A stretch of DNA of 64,000 nucleotides, from NCBI GenBank assembly GCA_000296795.1, contig BAFH01000004.1, positions 310,001 to 374,000 on the forward strand. Direction: 5' to 3'. The translations under genes were made by a program, and so were the position numbers. Below the pieces are notes generated by a model. The model had not been told where the DNA came from, searched no databases, and worked only from the letters and a program-made list of their open reading frames with translations. How positions within the stretch are numbered: position 1 is the stretch's first letter; each line of letters opens with the position of its first letter. This stretch comes from Candidatus Jettenia caeni. GTDB lineage: Bacteria > Planctomycetota > Brocadiia > Brocadiales > Brocadiaceae. Positions 7,866 to 17,730 of this stretch are shown here, in pieces.

Positions 7866-10198
7866 TTTGTCTCCATGATCTCTGCCAACCACCGAATACT
7901 GTTTTGAGTACTTTGTAATTTTACCAACTGACAATTTTGTATTATCCCATATCCAGGAGAATGAAATGACTCGTGCACTGACCACTCACCTGTTTCTGCA
8001 GACAACCTTACTTTCAACTTGCCACAGTGTAAATCAAGTCTGCTGTCTCTCTGTGTCGTATGAATTTTTACCCCAGACGCAATGTGGAATACGACAGTTT
8101 TTTTCTCACTCAGATTGCACTCATCAAAACCATGAATATACCGTTCATGAATATCAAGCAAACGCCTGTGAACAGTGCCAAAACCACGGTGTTCACCAAG
8201 AAATTTATGCGTATTTATCTCAACAACTTTTGCCTTCGCCTGATCAAGCATTCCAAATAAACCCGATCTACCTTCGTGCCAGGTGTTTTGCTCTTTTCCT
8301 GATACCGATAGAGTATTGTGCATTGTTGTAGATCGGAACAAATTACGTTTTTCTGGCATCGGGGTGTACAGATAAGTACCTGGATCGACAATAATGGGAA
8401 CCCCATGTATTGCAAGTTCGATGGAAAGCTGATCATTATGGGCGTGGCCACCATTTCCATTCTGGCCGATATGCCCGCACCGTACTGCAAGATATAAAAA
8501 TTTGGATTTGTAGATATAGAGACCAAAACCGGGATACGTGTAAAGCTCTAATCCATTATCCGACGTATCATGTTCCTTATAATTATTCTTCTTTTTAGAA
8601 CGGTAAGAAAAAAATTTCCCGTTATTGCACAATGACTTTACGATAGAGTATTCGAGCTGTTTCTCTGTGGCAAAATCAGCAAAATCGTGTCGCTGAAAGA
8701 TCCCGTTTATAGCAGCGGCCAAATGCCGGTGGTCAGCATGGTCTTCGTACCAATAGACTGTATCATCCGGGAGCACATTGTACGTATCCAGGTTATTATA
8801 ACACATCTTCGCTCCTGCAACAGTCATGCTTTGATAGACTGGCTGGAGCTTTAAAAAACGACCACTATCATTATCGCCAATTTGAGGGACATGACCATCG
8901 GGCATTGTGATGTGCATGGCAAATTCGGCCATTTTCTCAAGCTTTTCAAGATATCTTACCGGAAAAGGGGTCTTTTCTTCACTCCCCTCTAAAGAATACA
9001 GTGTCGTTGGGGCAGGTCTTAATTCAGGAATACTATGGTGGAGCCGGTAATCGTAGTCTTTTAAAGCCCTTAGTTTTTCAGACGGCAGCGCCATTATCAA
9101 GGCTGTTCCATAAACTACCATCTCAGCAGCAAGCCGGTGGTAGCTGGTTGATGCCTCAAAATTTACCCCATCAGATGTGAATTGATATTCCACCTCCTCT
9201 ACCAACTCCTGCACGGCAAAGGCCAACCAAACATCTGTCTCGGGCGTACGTGGCAGATAAGCTGCTACAAACAAGAGTCCAACGATATCTGCAAGATAAT
9301 GATTCCCGTGTAATTGGGAATACCATTCTAAATTATTTACAATATGCAGGCCATGCTCATAGATACTTTTTAAAAATAGTGAGTCAAATTCTCTGTCAAA
9401 TTCGGCGCCATGTGCCTTGAATAAATCATATGCTACCAGCCAGTTTGATACCCGTATTCCGACATCCATGGCACATCGCCAGTTTACCCCAAAGCGTGGA
9501 GGATTGGTTGCAATAAAGTCCAATACTTGATTACAAAACTCACGGTGATAAACATCATATTGACGAAAACCTTCCCTGCCATTTTTACTCAGGGAATAAG
9601 CCCAAACCAGAAGTGCCAAATGCTGCATCCGGGCAAGCTCCCAGGGCACTTTAATATCCACGCCTGGCTCATGGCCATACGGGATATCTTGAAACCAGGT
9701 ATCTCCTGACCAAAGATAGCCAGATTTGAAATCTAAATGCCAGTTAATAGGACTGTAATCTCCGTCTATGAAACGCCAAATACGCTTCGATTCTGTTACA
9801 TTTGCCCTATTTATTCGACCTTCAAGCCAGCGGCCGTCTTTGTCAGGTGTTACCTCCCGGCCTGCATAATACACATGCCCTTCAACCCCCCTGCATCTCA
9901 TTCCATGCCTAACCTGTACCCATCCTGAACCAAGCAGGTCAAACCTGTGGGCAAGGTAGTGTTCGGTTACAGCAATAATCCAGTCTTTGTGAGGTAATAA
10001 TAACTCCACCGGAACGCATTTAAAGAAACTGTCCAATTTATCATGAGAAGACAATGCCTTCGTAAAGGTCGGGAGTTTCATATCATGTTGCCGCCGACGG
10101 ACAAACTCCACTTTACGGAAAATCTTGTCTGACATCTTCTTTATTATTATGTGTGGAGGCAGAGATACAGCGCGTCTCAGATAATGCTTAATGTCCAC
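7862..10198 (-). CDS. Heparinase II/III family protein (polysaccharide lyase-like)
   Basis: The 778-residue protein has an N-terminal alpha-helical toroid typical of alginate/heparin lyases (GNHYLADIVGLLFVAAYL in the middle). Its C-terminal beta-sheet domain carries GHIGQNGNGGHAHNDQLSIE near residues 575-595 and VDPGTYLYT just after, the hallmark of the heparinase II/III family. These enzymes cleave uronate-containing polysaccharides by beta-elimination. No clear signal peptide is present. Inside a synthesis locus the usual interpretation is length control, release or proofreading of the polymer. It overlaps both neighbours by a few bases. This family commonly occurs with AsnB-like and bi-domain oxidoreductase genes, as it does here. 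Confidence 0.85.
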   Translation of the reverse strand: MDIKHYLRRAVSLPPHIIIKKMSDKIFRKVEFVRRRQHDMKLPTFTKALSSHDKLDSFFKCVPVELLLPHKDWIIAVTEHYLAHRFDLLGSGWVQVRHGMRCRGVEGHVYYAGREVTPDKDGRWLEGRINRANVTESKRIWRFIDGDYSPINWHLDFKSGYLWSGDTWFQDIPYGHEPGVDIKVPWELARMQHLALLVWAYSLSKNGREGFRQYDVYHREFCNQVLDFIATNPPRFGVNWRCAMDVGIRVSNWLVAYDLFKAHGAEFDREFDSLFLKSIYEHGLHIVNNLEWYSQLHGNHYLADIVGLLFVAAYLPRTPETDVWLAFAVQELVEEVEYQFTSDGVNFEASTSYHRLAAEMVVYGTALIMALPSEKLRALKDYDYRLHHSIPELRPAPTTLYSLEGSEEKTPFPVRYLEKLEKMAEFAMHITMPDGHVPQIGDNDSGRFLKLQPVYQSMTVAGAKMCYNNLDTYNVLPDDTVYWYEDHADHRHLAAAINGIFQRHDFADFATEKQLEYSIVKSLCNNGKFFSYRSKKKNNYKEHDTSDNGLELYTYPGFGLYIYKSKFLYLAVRCGHIGQNGNGGHAHNDQLSIELAIHGVPIIVDPGTYLYTPMPEKRNLFRSTTMHNTLSVSGKEQNTWHEGRSGLFGMLDQAKAKVVEINTHKFLGEHRGFGTVHRRLLDIHERYIHGFDECNLSEKKTVVFHIASGVKIHTTQRDSRLDLHCGKLKVRLSAETGEWSVHESFHSPGYGIIQNCQLVKLQSTQNSIRWLAEIMETK

Positions 10199-11792
10199 AG
10201 CGTTCCTTCAATTTTTCAATAATTTTTCGTGTATGTTCTTTCCAGGTATATTTCGCGATTACTTCTTGCCTGGCAGCATTTCCCAACCTTTGCCGGAGTT
10301 CGTTATCATCAATCATCGACTTTAAACCATACATCAGGGATTCTGGATCTCCTGGTTTTACCATCCAGGCAGTTTGCCCATGTTTAAGAACTTCACCAAT
10401 TTGATCCAGGTCAGATGCAACAATTCCTTTTCCCATGGCCATATACTCAAACAACTTTGTAGGAGAACCAAAGAAAGGCGTGCCGTCAGGATTCGGCACA
10501 TGCGGGGAGACAAGAATATCACAAACAGCCAGATAACCTGGCCCTTCCTCCTGGGGAACCAGACCCGTAAACACACAAGCATCGGTGATGTTATATTTCT
10601 GCAAGTTCTTCTTAACCTGTGGCATGGTTTCTCCACCCCCGATCATGAAGAGCTGTACCTGATCCGTATACTCCGGAAATTCATGCAGAAGCCTCCCGAA
10701 TGCCTCTGCCAGGACCTCTGCGCCATGCCATCTGCCAAAGGTACCAATGAAACCGACGGTTGTTTTCCTGTTAAGATTATATTGTTTGAGTATCTTCGAA
10801 CCATCTGCATTGGGAAAATATTTATTGGGATCGACGCCATTGGGGTTAACCAAAATTTTATCCGCCCCGATTCCTCTTGCTACCAGTTCATCTTTCATCG
10901 GCTGACTTACCACCACCACGACATCAGCCGCTCTGAGATTAAGGATCTCGATGCGTTCAGATAAAAATTCATATTTTAAAGGTTTGCCCCAATTTCGATT
11001 TATCCATATTTCTGAGCCATTATATTCGAGCACAAAGGGAACACGATAATACGTTGACAGCTTGACTCCTGAATAGTTATTTATGCTATATCTCTGATAG
11101 ATGAAGGATAATTTTTTATTATTCAAGAGCTTACGCGCATTTTGGCCGAAGACCTCATTAAACTGAAAGCTTGGCAGTTCTTTAAAATTCCAATAGGAGT
11201 TGTCCGGCAAAATTACATGAGTTTCTATCCCGGTCCTGACGGTGGGAATTGTATCGGTTGTCAAAAATACAGGCTTGTCAGCAAATTCGTCTACGTTATT
11301 TAAAACACCTGCAATATGCCCTACCGATCCTCCTGAACGCACGCCGAACCACAGATCAGTGCGCAAATAAACAGGCGTTGCCAATACATCAATCCTGTGT
11401 GAAGACTGAGGTTTTCCTGTAGACTGTTTTATTAAGTCTTCGACTTCGCAATGAACTTTCTGGATTAATTTAGGCTTCCGTCTATAATCCTTTATTAACT
11501 GCCAGAAAAGTTGAGATAAAAAACGAATCGTAATTGCACAGAGGAATCCTTGTTCATCCCTGAAATGACAGGTATTTCTGCTTAACAATTTAAGAAGTAC
11601 TGCTGTTTGAAAAGGTTTGGGAATAATCGCCAGATGATATGTTAAAATTTCTGCTTCCTGATAACCAAAGAGATGTTTAACAATTTTGCCTTGTTTAATC
11701 CAACTTTTCAATTTATCAAATGTAATGATTGTAGTATTGTCAGATACTTCAGGTTTTTGAATTGCGTCTTTAAGAATTGTAATCTTTTGCAT
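10188..11792 (-). CDS. Glycosyltransferase family 4
   Basis: The 534-residue protein is longer than a usual GT4 by about 130 residues at the N-terminus. The core has RYSINNYSGVKLS in the first domain, then TVGFIGTFGRWHGAEVLAEA and TPFFGSPTKLFEYMAMGKGIV, which hold the donor-binding glutamate motif. The N-terminal extension shows no family I recognise. The 3' end overlaps the heparinase gene by 11 bases. It probably transfers a sugar in the same pathway as its neighbours. Confidence 0.85.
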   Translation of the reverse strand: MQKITILKDAIQKPEVSDNTTIITFDKLKSWIKQGKIVKHLFGYQEAEILTYHLAIIPKPFQTAVLLKLLSRNTCHFRDEQGFLCAITIRFLSQLFWQLIKDYRRKPKLIQKVHCEVEDLIKQSTGKPQSSHRIDVLATPVYLRTDLWFGVRSGGSVGHIAGVLNNVDEFADKPVFLTTDTIPTVRTGIETHVILPDNSYWNFKELPSFQFNEVFGQNARKLLNNKKLSFIYQRYSINNYSGVKLSTYYRVPFVLEYNGSEIWINRNWGKPLKYEFLSERIEILNLRAADVVVVVSQPMKDELVARGIGADKILVNPNGVDPNKYFPNADGSKILKQYNLNRKTTVGFIGTFGRWHGAEVLAEAFGRLLHEFPEYTDQVQLFMIGGGETMPQVKKNLQKYNITDACVFTGLVPQEEGPGYLAVCDILVSPHVPNPDGTPFFGSPTKLFEYMAMGKGIVASDLDQIGEVLKHGQTAWMVKPGDPESLMYGLKSMIDDNELRQRLGNAARQEVIAKYTWKEHTRKIIEKLKERCGH

Positions 11793-11809
11793 AAATTCCG
11801 TGACAAATT

Positions 11810-12622
11810 TTAGTTTTCACTGTGGGAAAAAGAGCCTTCAGTATCTGCCAGGCATTCGACAAAAAAACCAGACGCCAGCCTGGGAAACCATTTTACCAGT
11901 GCACAATTTAACTGCATAATTGGCCGTATGCCAGTAAATAAAAAATTACTAAAGGGTCCGGCGAAAAGTACAGAGCCCGAAATAGCAACTACTTTAAAAT
12001 GATGTTTCCGGAGCAACTCCTGGATAGATTTAAAAGTAAAACGTTGTACGTGAGATGAGGCAGAAAGGGTGGAAGAATATGGCGATTCGAAGTCAGCGCC
12101 AACTATTATATGTTTAATTTTATTGGCCACACGGGTCACTTGTGTCCACTCCAAAAGTTTGCCAATTCCAACCTTAAACCAAAGAAAACTCTCTAATTCA
12201 AACCAACCGTATCCGTTAGGAACCGTGACAAGTAATTTGCCCCTGGGTATAAGTTTATTGTAAATTTTAGTAAGAGTAATACCCAAATCCTTATCTGGCA
12301 TATGCTCAAATACTTCGGAAGCAATAATAATATCTGGATTAATGTCCAGCTTCTCTATGTTTGAAACTTTTAGTATCTCGGGACTGGTTCCTTCCTGGCT
12401 AAAAACCCTTTGTCCAAATTCAATACTCGATTTATCCGTATCAATACCAATGATAGAATAATCTAACTTCGCCAGAGGAAGAGTGATCATACACCCGGTT
12501 CCGCAGCCCAACTCGATGATTGTATCATTTTTTTTGATGTTTGAAAGAATCCATAACAGACGTTTGGTATGCCCATAAATATTTTCTTTAGGTATAATAT
12601 TTGTAAGTTTTGCATCTTTCAC
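11810..12622 (-). CDS. Class I SAM-dependent methyltransferase
   Basis: A 270-residue Rossmann methyltransferase. Motif I is IIELGCGTGCMITLPLA near residue 35, followed by IIGIDTD, and the post-I region ASEVFEHMPDKDL is typical of Methyltransf_23/11 proteins. The C-terminal 90 residues hold a hydrophobic stretch (VLFAGPFSNFLFTGI) that may contact the membrane. Its start overlaps the end of the next methyltransferase by 4 bp. In this setting it may methylate a sugar, a chain end or a lipid carrier intermediate. The acceptor is not known. Confidence 0.85.
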   Translation of the reverse strand: MKDAKLTNIIPKENIYGHTKRLLWILSNIKKNDTIIELGCGTGCMITLPLAKLDYSIIGIDTDKSSIEFGQRVFSQEGTSPEILKVSNIEKLDINPDIIIASEVFEHMPDKDLGITLTKIYNKLIPRGKLLVTVPNGYGWFELESFLWFKVGIGKLLEWTQVTRVANKIKHIIVGADFESPYSSTLSASSHVQRFTFKSIQELLRKHHFKVVAISGSVLFAGPFSNFLFTGIRPIMQLNCALVKWFPRLASGFFVECLADTEGSFSHSEN

Positions 12623-13467
12623 TTAACTGCCTCAATAATTACATACCAGCCAAACTTTTTTGCTAATCTTTCGAGTATCTTCCTGGGTATATATTTACCC
12701 AGGGAAGCAATATCGTCAGCAATTAAATGATTTATTGATGATTGAATCTTGCGAAAACCAGCAATGGAGAACATAGCAGCAAATTTTTTCCTTGTATAAA
12801 GATGGACTACTATATTCGGGTTGTCATTTGGATACTCAATTCTGCTCAGTCGTCCCTTTAAGCTTTCCCGCCGAAACCCTCCTTTAAAAACCCAGTCTAT
12901 CAGAAATACAGACCACCAGAAAAAGATTGAATTTTTATGATAAACCGTTACCCAGCATTTGCCGCCTGGTCTTAATACCCGATGTATTTCAGAAATTATT
13001 CGCTGTATATCTGGTGAATGATGAATAACTCCAAACGAATATACAACGTCGAACAAATTATCATCATAGGGTAAATTTTCAGCATCACTAACAAGAAGTT
13101 CTGATTTGAGACCATATATCTCAAACCTTTTCCTGATAATTTCAAGATTTCGTGGAGTTAAGTCAACTCCGTGCATAATACCACCTTGTTTTGCTAAGGA
13201 AAGGTGGTCGGTTCCCATACCGAAACCAATCTCCAACACTTTTTTACCTTTCAGATCGAATCTTTTTATATTCTCAAGTATCCATGGATGAGTACAGTAA
13301 CGATGTCTTTCGACTTCCTCAAAAAATTCATTAGACATCAATTCCTTAGCAGAATAGTTGGAACCACATGGAGCAGACATCCAATGTTTCTGTGCCTGTT
13401 TTTTGTATTCTTCTGGATCATTAAAAGTTCTCGTATCCATTATTCTCTCCACAAGATTTTTGCTCAT
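12619..13467 (-). CDS. Class I SAM-dependent methyltransferase
   Basis: The 282-residue protein has motif I VLEIGFGMGTDHLSLA near residue 75, an acidic residue at the end of strand 2 (MHGVDLTP) and DVVYSFGVIHHSPDI as motif post-II, the Methyltransf_11 pattern. The N-terminus (HWMSAPCGSNYSAK) is of a type often seen in methyltransferases of glycan clusters. It overlaps the following methyltransferase by ATGA, and its own ATG overlaps the stop of a small ORF. It probably O- or C-methylates a sugar precursor. Confidence 0.85.
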   Translation of the reverse strand: MSKNLVERIMDTRTFNDPEEYKKQAQKHWMSAPCGSNYSAKELMSNEFFEEVERHRYCTHPWILENIKRFDLKGKKVLEIGFGMGTDHLSLAKQGGIMHGVDLTPRNLEIIRKRFEIYGLKSELLVSDAENLPYDDNLFDVVYSFGVIHHSPDIQRIISEIHRVLRPGGKCWVTVYHKNSIFFWWSVFLIDWVFKGGFRRESLKGRLSRIEYPNDNPNIVVHLYTRKKFAAMFSIAGFRKIQSSINHLIADDIASLGKYIPRKILERLAKKFGWYVIIEAVK

Positions 13468-13592
13468 GGCAATAAAATCAAATAGCCTCTACTACAACCA
13501 TATTTCACTACCATGCCATTTTTGTTGATGGACGTTAATACCTGGCGCAACCATTTGAGACTGCCAAATGCGTTTTCTTTGATTTTGTCCAC
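13464..13592 (-). CDS. Small ORF (42 residues) filling the gap between two methyltransferase genes
   Basis: The 129-bp gap between the methyltransferase genes is open from a GTG at 13592 to a TGA that overlaps the next gene's ATG in an ATGA. The peptide is balanced in composition (starts MDKIKENAFGSLKWLRQVL, ends RGYLILLP) and reads like the C-terminus of a larger protein. It may be a real small gene or the tail of a gene whose front has been deleted. No family recognised. Confidence 0.4.
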   Translation of the reverse strand: MDKIKENAFGSLKWLRQVLTSINKNGMVVKYGCSRGYLILLP

Positions 13593-13596
13593 AATA

Positions 13597-14430
13597 TTAT
13601 GATTTCGTATATTGTTGACAAACGATTGCTAAAACTTCTCTTGTATCAGGTATAGCAAATTGTATTAAAGTTTCCAGAGGCTGAGCAATAAATCGCCGGA
13701 AAAAATTGTTTTGCGCAGAGTAATTGAAATATAATTCTTGAGCAATAGCAAGTTTTGATAGTTTTGCCAAATCTCTTAATTCTCCGATGGTAAATTCGTG
13801 ATGATGACCAATAAAAGGAACTTTTGATTTATAAATTTCCTGGAGTTGCACAAGAGGTGTTCGTCCAAAAAGTAAGCTTATTCTTTTAGGCCAATAAGCA
13901 ATATTGGGAACCTCAATATACAATATCCCTTTAGAATTTAGCATAGAAGTAATATTGTCCATAAAAGTCTTTAAAGAGTGAGGGTAGTGTTCCAAAACTG
14001 CCATAATTGTAATCACATCGAAACAACCAGGAACAATTGCTCCTGCCTGAAAAGGATCATAGCTTACGACTGTCACTCCCCAATCGGCAGCATGTTTAAA
14101 TAAATTGTTAAATGAATTACTATAATATTGCAAAGATTCAGTCATTGTTACCGCAAATCCTAATTTTCTCAGTGTTATTGGGAAGACGCTCCAAAATCCT
14201 CCAATATCACAGATTGTCTGTTCACATCCGTTTTCAGCAAATGTTGAATAAGCTTTGTAAAAGCGGATTGCCGAAGCCTGTAAGTAACCTTGAAAATCGA
14301 AAACATTTGGACTCCAGCTATAGCAGTGGGTTGCAATTTCCATCTGCATTTGCGGTGTCCAATACGTAAAAACAGTGCGAACAGACTCTTGATATATTTC
14401 ATTGAACTCCTGGAAGGTCACTAATTTCAT
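13597..14430 (-). CDS. SAM-dependent methyltransferase-like protein
   Basis: A 277-residue protein with a weaker class I methyltransferase pattern. TICDIGGFWSVFPITL near residue 90 takes the place of motif I with GG in a shortened loop, and FDVITIMAVLEHYPHSLK is the post-II region. ILYIEVPNIAYWPKRISLL is typical of the Methyltransf_23 group. Its ATG overlaps the stop of the flippase gene. It is the third methyltransferase in the group, implying a heavily methylated glycan or methylated chain terminus. Confidence 0.75.
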   Translation of the reverse strand: MKLVTFQEFNEIYQESVRTVFTYWTPQMQMEIATHCYSWSPNVFDFQGYLQASAIRFYKAYSTFAENGCEQTICDIGGFWSVFPITLRKLGFAVTMTESLQYYSNSFNNLFKHAADWGVTVVSYDPFQAGAIVPGCFDVITIMAVLEHYPHSLKTFMDNITSMLNSKGILYIEVPNIAYWPKRISLLFGRTPLVQLQEIYKSKVPFIGHHHEFTIGELRDLAKLSKLAIAQELYFNYSAQNNFFRRFIAQPLETLIQFAIPDTREVLAIVCQQYTKS

Positions 14431-15740
14431 GATACTACATTTCTTCTGGCATAAAAAATATAGATAATACTTGCAATAAGCATAAATCCATATGATACTG
14501 TAGATGCGATTGATGCCCCAACAACGCCAAATATGGGTATTATCTTTAAATTGAGTAGAATATTAAGTATTGCTGCTATAGCAGGAGAGTATACCGTAAT
14601 AAGAGGCATCCCCATAGACGCAAAGTAGTTCATGTAAATTGAATTGATAGATAACATAACAATACCTGGCAGCAAACAAATAAAAGGTATCACTACAGGC
14701 AAAAAAGCCATACCAAATAACAATCGCACAAGTGGCGCTGCTAACAATGTAGCTAATCCTGCTATAACAACCATCATGACACCCACAAGCAGTGCTACTT
14801 TTTTTGCGAGAATCCATTTGTCTAGTTCAGTTGATAGAGATGACAACTTTGGAAATAAAATAGTTCCGATTGCAACAGGCAACATAAATAACACATTAGT
14901 CATGGTTACGGCAATAGAATAGTATCCAGCCTGCTGTGCCCCTAAAATATGTTTTACCATCAACAAATCTACACGTAACACTAAGAAGGCAAAAAAAGCA
15001 CCCAAATAGGCTTTCAGCCCATAAAAAATGTTTTCTTTGAAGACCGTAAATGATGGGAAAGGGAAAGATACGATATAGGGTTTTAAACACCATAACATCC
15101 AGGGTAAAGTAAAAAAAAAGGTAATAAATCCAGCGAGAAATATTTTCTCTACCGTTACATTACCAGACATAACTATTAATCCAATCAGGGTAATTCCTAA
15201 AATTTTTGTTACTATCTCACTTATATTAAAAGCACGCACTTTATGAATACCAAGAAGGAGATTTTGCATTAACATGTGAGCAAGACCAAAAGGAATCCAA
15301 GCCAATGCCATTATAAGCAACAAACCATGCACAGGTTGAATTGTTGGCCATAGAAAAAATATCAGCCACGTCAGACCTATCACAAAGCTGCCGAATATAA
15401 AGCTAACTGCTATTGTATTGCCTAATAGTGAAGGAAGGAGTTCACGGTTTTTGGCAACATAATACGTATTCGAAGCATGCAAACCCAAATTGCCAAATTG
15501 CACACCCATGGCACTTATGGCCGACGCTACAGCGTAAAGCCCCCTTCCTTCAGGCCCAAGAGCCCTAGCCACAAGTACAGTAGTAAGTAAACTAATGCAT
15601 ACTTGTACCACCTGAGCTGCAAAGGTTTCCATCACTTTTCGGATAAAATCGGAAGCAATAGACCTCCTGTAAAGATCAAACAATGTTTGATGGAAGGAGC
15701 CGTTCTGCACAGTTAATAAGGCATATATCTTAGTCCTCAT
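14427..15740 (-). CDS. Wzx-type polysaccharide flippase (MOP superfamily)
   Basis: About 437 residues with roughly 12-14 membrane segments. The first helix region (QVVQVCISLLTTVLVARALGPEGRG) has the GPEGRG signature common to Wzx/RfbX exporters, and AVTMTNVLFMLPVAIGTILFPKLS is a second conserved region. Such proteins flip undecaprenyl-linked glycan units across the inner membrane. The ATG at 15740 is chosen: it overlaps the AsnB stop in an ATGA, whereas an earlier in-frame start at 15761 would lie inside asnB. It links the cytoplasmic synthesis genes to the ligase/polymerase at 4.5-5.7 kb. Confidence 0.85.
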   Translation of the reverse strand: MRTKIYALLTVQNGSFHQTLFDLYRRSIASDFIRKVMETFAAQVVQVCISLLTTVLVARALGPEGRGLYAVASAISAMGVQFGNLGLHASNTYYVAKNRELLPSLLGNTIAVSFIFGSFVIGLTWLIFFLWPTIQPVHGLLLIMALAWIPFGLAHMLMQNLLLGIHKVRAFNISEIVTKILGITLIGLIVMSGNVTVEKIFLAGFITFFFTLPWMLWCLKPYIVSFPFPSFTVFKENIFYGLKAYLGAFFAFLVLRVDLLMVKHILGAQQAGYYSIAVTMTNVLFMLPVAIGTILFPKLSSLSTELDKWILAKKVALLVGVMMVVIAGLATLLAAPLVRLLFGMAFLPVVIPFICLLPGIVMLSINSIYMNYFASMGMPLITVYSPAIAAILNILLNLKIIPIFGVVGASIASTVSYGFMLIASIIYIFYARRNVVS

Positions 15741-17635
15741 ACAATGTATTCCTTCCACCACAATGCAAGATTAAACAGATACCACGCCTGAGGGCCGTTA
15801 CCCTGATTAATCATGCGCATCACCTCGACACGGTCAAGAAAGTCTGTCTGGTCGCAAAAATCGCTTAGTTCTCTGCGAATTTGCTCTCCTAACCTGTCAA
15901 AGAACCACTCATACACCGGCACACCGAATCCCTGTTTTTTGCGGTCAATGAGTTCATCAGGAATGAGGCCGCGCACAGCTTTCTTGAGTATATATTTTAA
16001 AGTACCGTTTTTTGTCTTTATTGCCTCAGGGATGCTCATGGCTAGCTCCACAAACTTATGGTCCAGGAAAGGTACCCGTCCCTCAAGACTTACCCCCATA
16101 GTCATCTTATCCACCCGCATCAATAGCAGCTCAGGAAGGCGCAGATTTAGATCAAGATACGTCATCCAGTTGAGATGCGATTTCTCCCATGCTTTTTCTT
16201 CAAAACGGCGTCTGATTGGTTTCAAGGCTTCCCATGAGGAAAAGTTTATAAATTTTTTGCATAGCCGGGGAGAAAGCAGTCGCCTTTTCTGCGTTTCGGT
16301 AAACGCCTCCGCTCCACCCCAGAAGATAGGCTCCCCCTCTGCACCCCGACGCAACCATTCATAATAGGAAGTCATATTCTTACCTGGCAAGCGTAAGCAT
16401 GAAAGTCCTATTTTCTTAAATAATCGTGGCACTGGCAGGTCATCAAGACGCTGCAGCTTGAGTGCCGTCATCCAACCGGAGTAACCACAAAAAAGTTCAT
16501 CAGCCCCTTCTCCAACCTGACAAACAATGATGCCATTGTCACGTGCTAGTTTTGATACGTAATAAACCGGCACACAAACCGGATCAGCAATTGGCTCATC
16601 CTGCAGATAAACCATCTCTGGCAGAAAGTTCATAAGGTCATCAACATTCAGTAAGCGCTCATGGTATTCTGCCTTTACTTCACCGGCCATCCGGCGGGCA
16701 TAGTTGAGTTCATTTTGATACGTCTGATATTCTCCCTCATAGCCAATGGTAAAGGTCTTTACCGTTCTTTCCTCTCCTTCAGAAAACAGAGCGGCATTGG
16801 TACTGGAGTCTATACCACCGGAGAGAAAAATGCCTACCGGCACGTCACTGACTTTGCGCAACTTTACTGCAGTACGAAGCTCGGAGAGGATCATACCAGC
16901 TATTTTATCTTCAGAGATGTTCGTTAAGGGTTTCGTATAATCCCATACATCCCAATAGCGTTGTTCCTGGATCCGGCCGTCTTCACTTATCTTTAACCAT
17001 GTACCGCCAGACAATTTCTTAATTCCATCAAATAAGGTCTGGGGAGAGGGGGTAGTTAAAAAAGAGAGGTAATGATAGAAGGATTCCTCATGTACTGCAC
17101 GCTTCTGATCAGGGTCTTCTAATAATGACTTGATTTCAGAGGCAAAGGTAATACGGTTATTGTGAACACTGTAATATAACGGTTTAATACCGATACGGTC
17201 GCGAATTAGCCACAATTCCCGATTCTTTGCATCCCATAGGGCAATGGCAAACATACCACGAAATTTATGTAAACAGTTGATACCCCATTGTTCAAAGGCA
17301 TGAAGTATTACCTCGGTATCAGAATGATCTGTCTTCCAATGATGACCGCCGATTGTTTTTAATTCAGAGTGTATCTCTGCATGGTTATATATCTCACCAT
17401 TAAAAGATACCCACAGGGTACCGTTTTCGTTGCACATAGGTTGAGCAGCAGCCTGGGATAAATCAATGATAGAAAGGCGCCGATGTCCAAGTCCTACCTT
17501 GCGGTCTTCAGAAATCCATATACCCGCACCGTCAGGCCCCCTGTGTACCATAGTATCCCGCATACGGATGATATACGGCTCTGTAATAATAAAGTCGCTA
17601 TTTCGAAATACGAAAGATCCTACTATTCCACACAT
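15737..17635 (-). CDS. asnB: Asparagine synthase (glutamine-hydrolysing) family amidotransferase
   Basis: The 632-residue protein begins MCGIVGSF, so Cys2 is the glutaminase nucleophile after Met removal. The N-terminal Ntn domain carries HRRLSIIDLS and SFNGEIYNH. The C-terminal synthetase domain has the PP-loop GIFLSGGIDSST and GEGADELFCGYSGW. It is full length for AsnB. In polysaccharide loci, paralogues of this type amidate sugar or acid groups rather than making asparagine, and the neighbours favour that here. Both roles remain possible. Its stop overlaps the flippase ATG. Downstream palindromes separate it from the oxidoreductase gene. Confidence 0.85.
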   Translation of the reverse strand: MCGIVGSFVFRNSDFIITEPYIIRMRDTMVHRGPDGAGIWISEDRKVGLGHRRLSIIDLSQAAAQPMCNENGTLWVSFNGEIYNHAEIHSELKTIGGHHWKTDHSDTEVILHAFEQWGINCLHKFRGMFAIALWDAKNRELWLIRDRIGIKPLYYSVHNNRITFASEIKSLLEDPDQKRAVHEESFYHYLSFLTTPSPQTLFDGIKKLSGGTWLKISEDGRIQEQRYWDVWDYTKPLTNISEDKIAGMILSELRTAVKLRKVSDVPVGIFLSGGIDSSTNAALFSEGEERTVKTFTIGYEGEYQTYQNELNYARRMAGEVKAEYHERLLNVDDLMNFLPEMVYLQDEPIADPVCVPVYYVSKLARDNGIIVCQVGEGADELFCGYSGWMTALKLQRLDDLPVPRLFKKIGLSCLRLPGKNMTSYYEWLRRGAEGEPIFWGGAEAFTETQKRRLLSPRLCKKFINFSSWEALKPIRRRFEEKAWEKSHLNWMTYLDLNLRLPELLLMRVDKMTMGVSLEGRVPFLDHKFVELAMSIPEAIKTKNGTLKYILKKAVRGLIPDELIDRKKQGFGVPVYEWFFDRLGEQIRRELSDFCDQTDFLDRVEVMRMINQGNGPQAWYLFNLALWWKEYIV

Positions 17636-17676
17636 TTAGAGAGAAACAGATATAGTATAATTAAAATGAAACAGTG

Positions 17677-17699
17677 GGGGCAGGTTTCAAACCTGCCCC
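17677..17699. repeat. Perfect 11-bp-arm palindrome (dispersed-repeat type)
   Basis: GGGGCAGGTTT, one C, then AAACCTGCCCC form a perfect inverted repeat in the gap between the oxidoreductase and asnB genes. It could form a hairpin in either transcript. There is no clear T-run beside it, so I call it a REP-like repeat rather than a terminator. Confidence 0.7.
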
Positions 17700-17730
17700 T
17701 TACACATGAAAAAAACAGTATCGACGTAGG

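Noticed and set aside
15813-16364. 183-codon plus-strand frame
   Set aside because: Antisense shadow of asnB; Arg/Ser-rich and without a family.
17677-17699. Intrinsic terminator for the oxidoreductase or asnB gene
   Set aside because: Strong hairpin but no adjacent T-run on either strand, and the same kind of palindrome occurs as a dispersed repeat.
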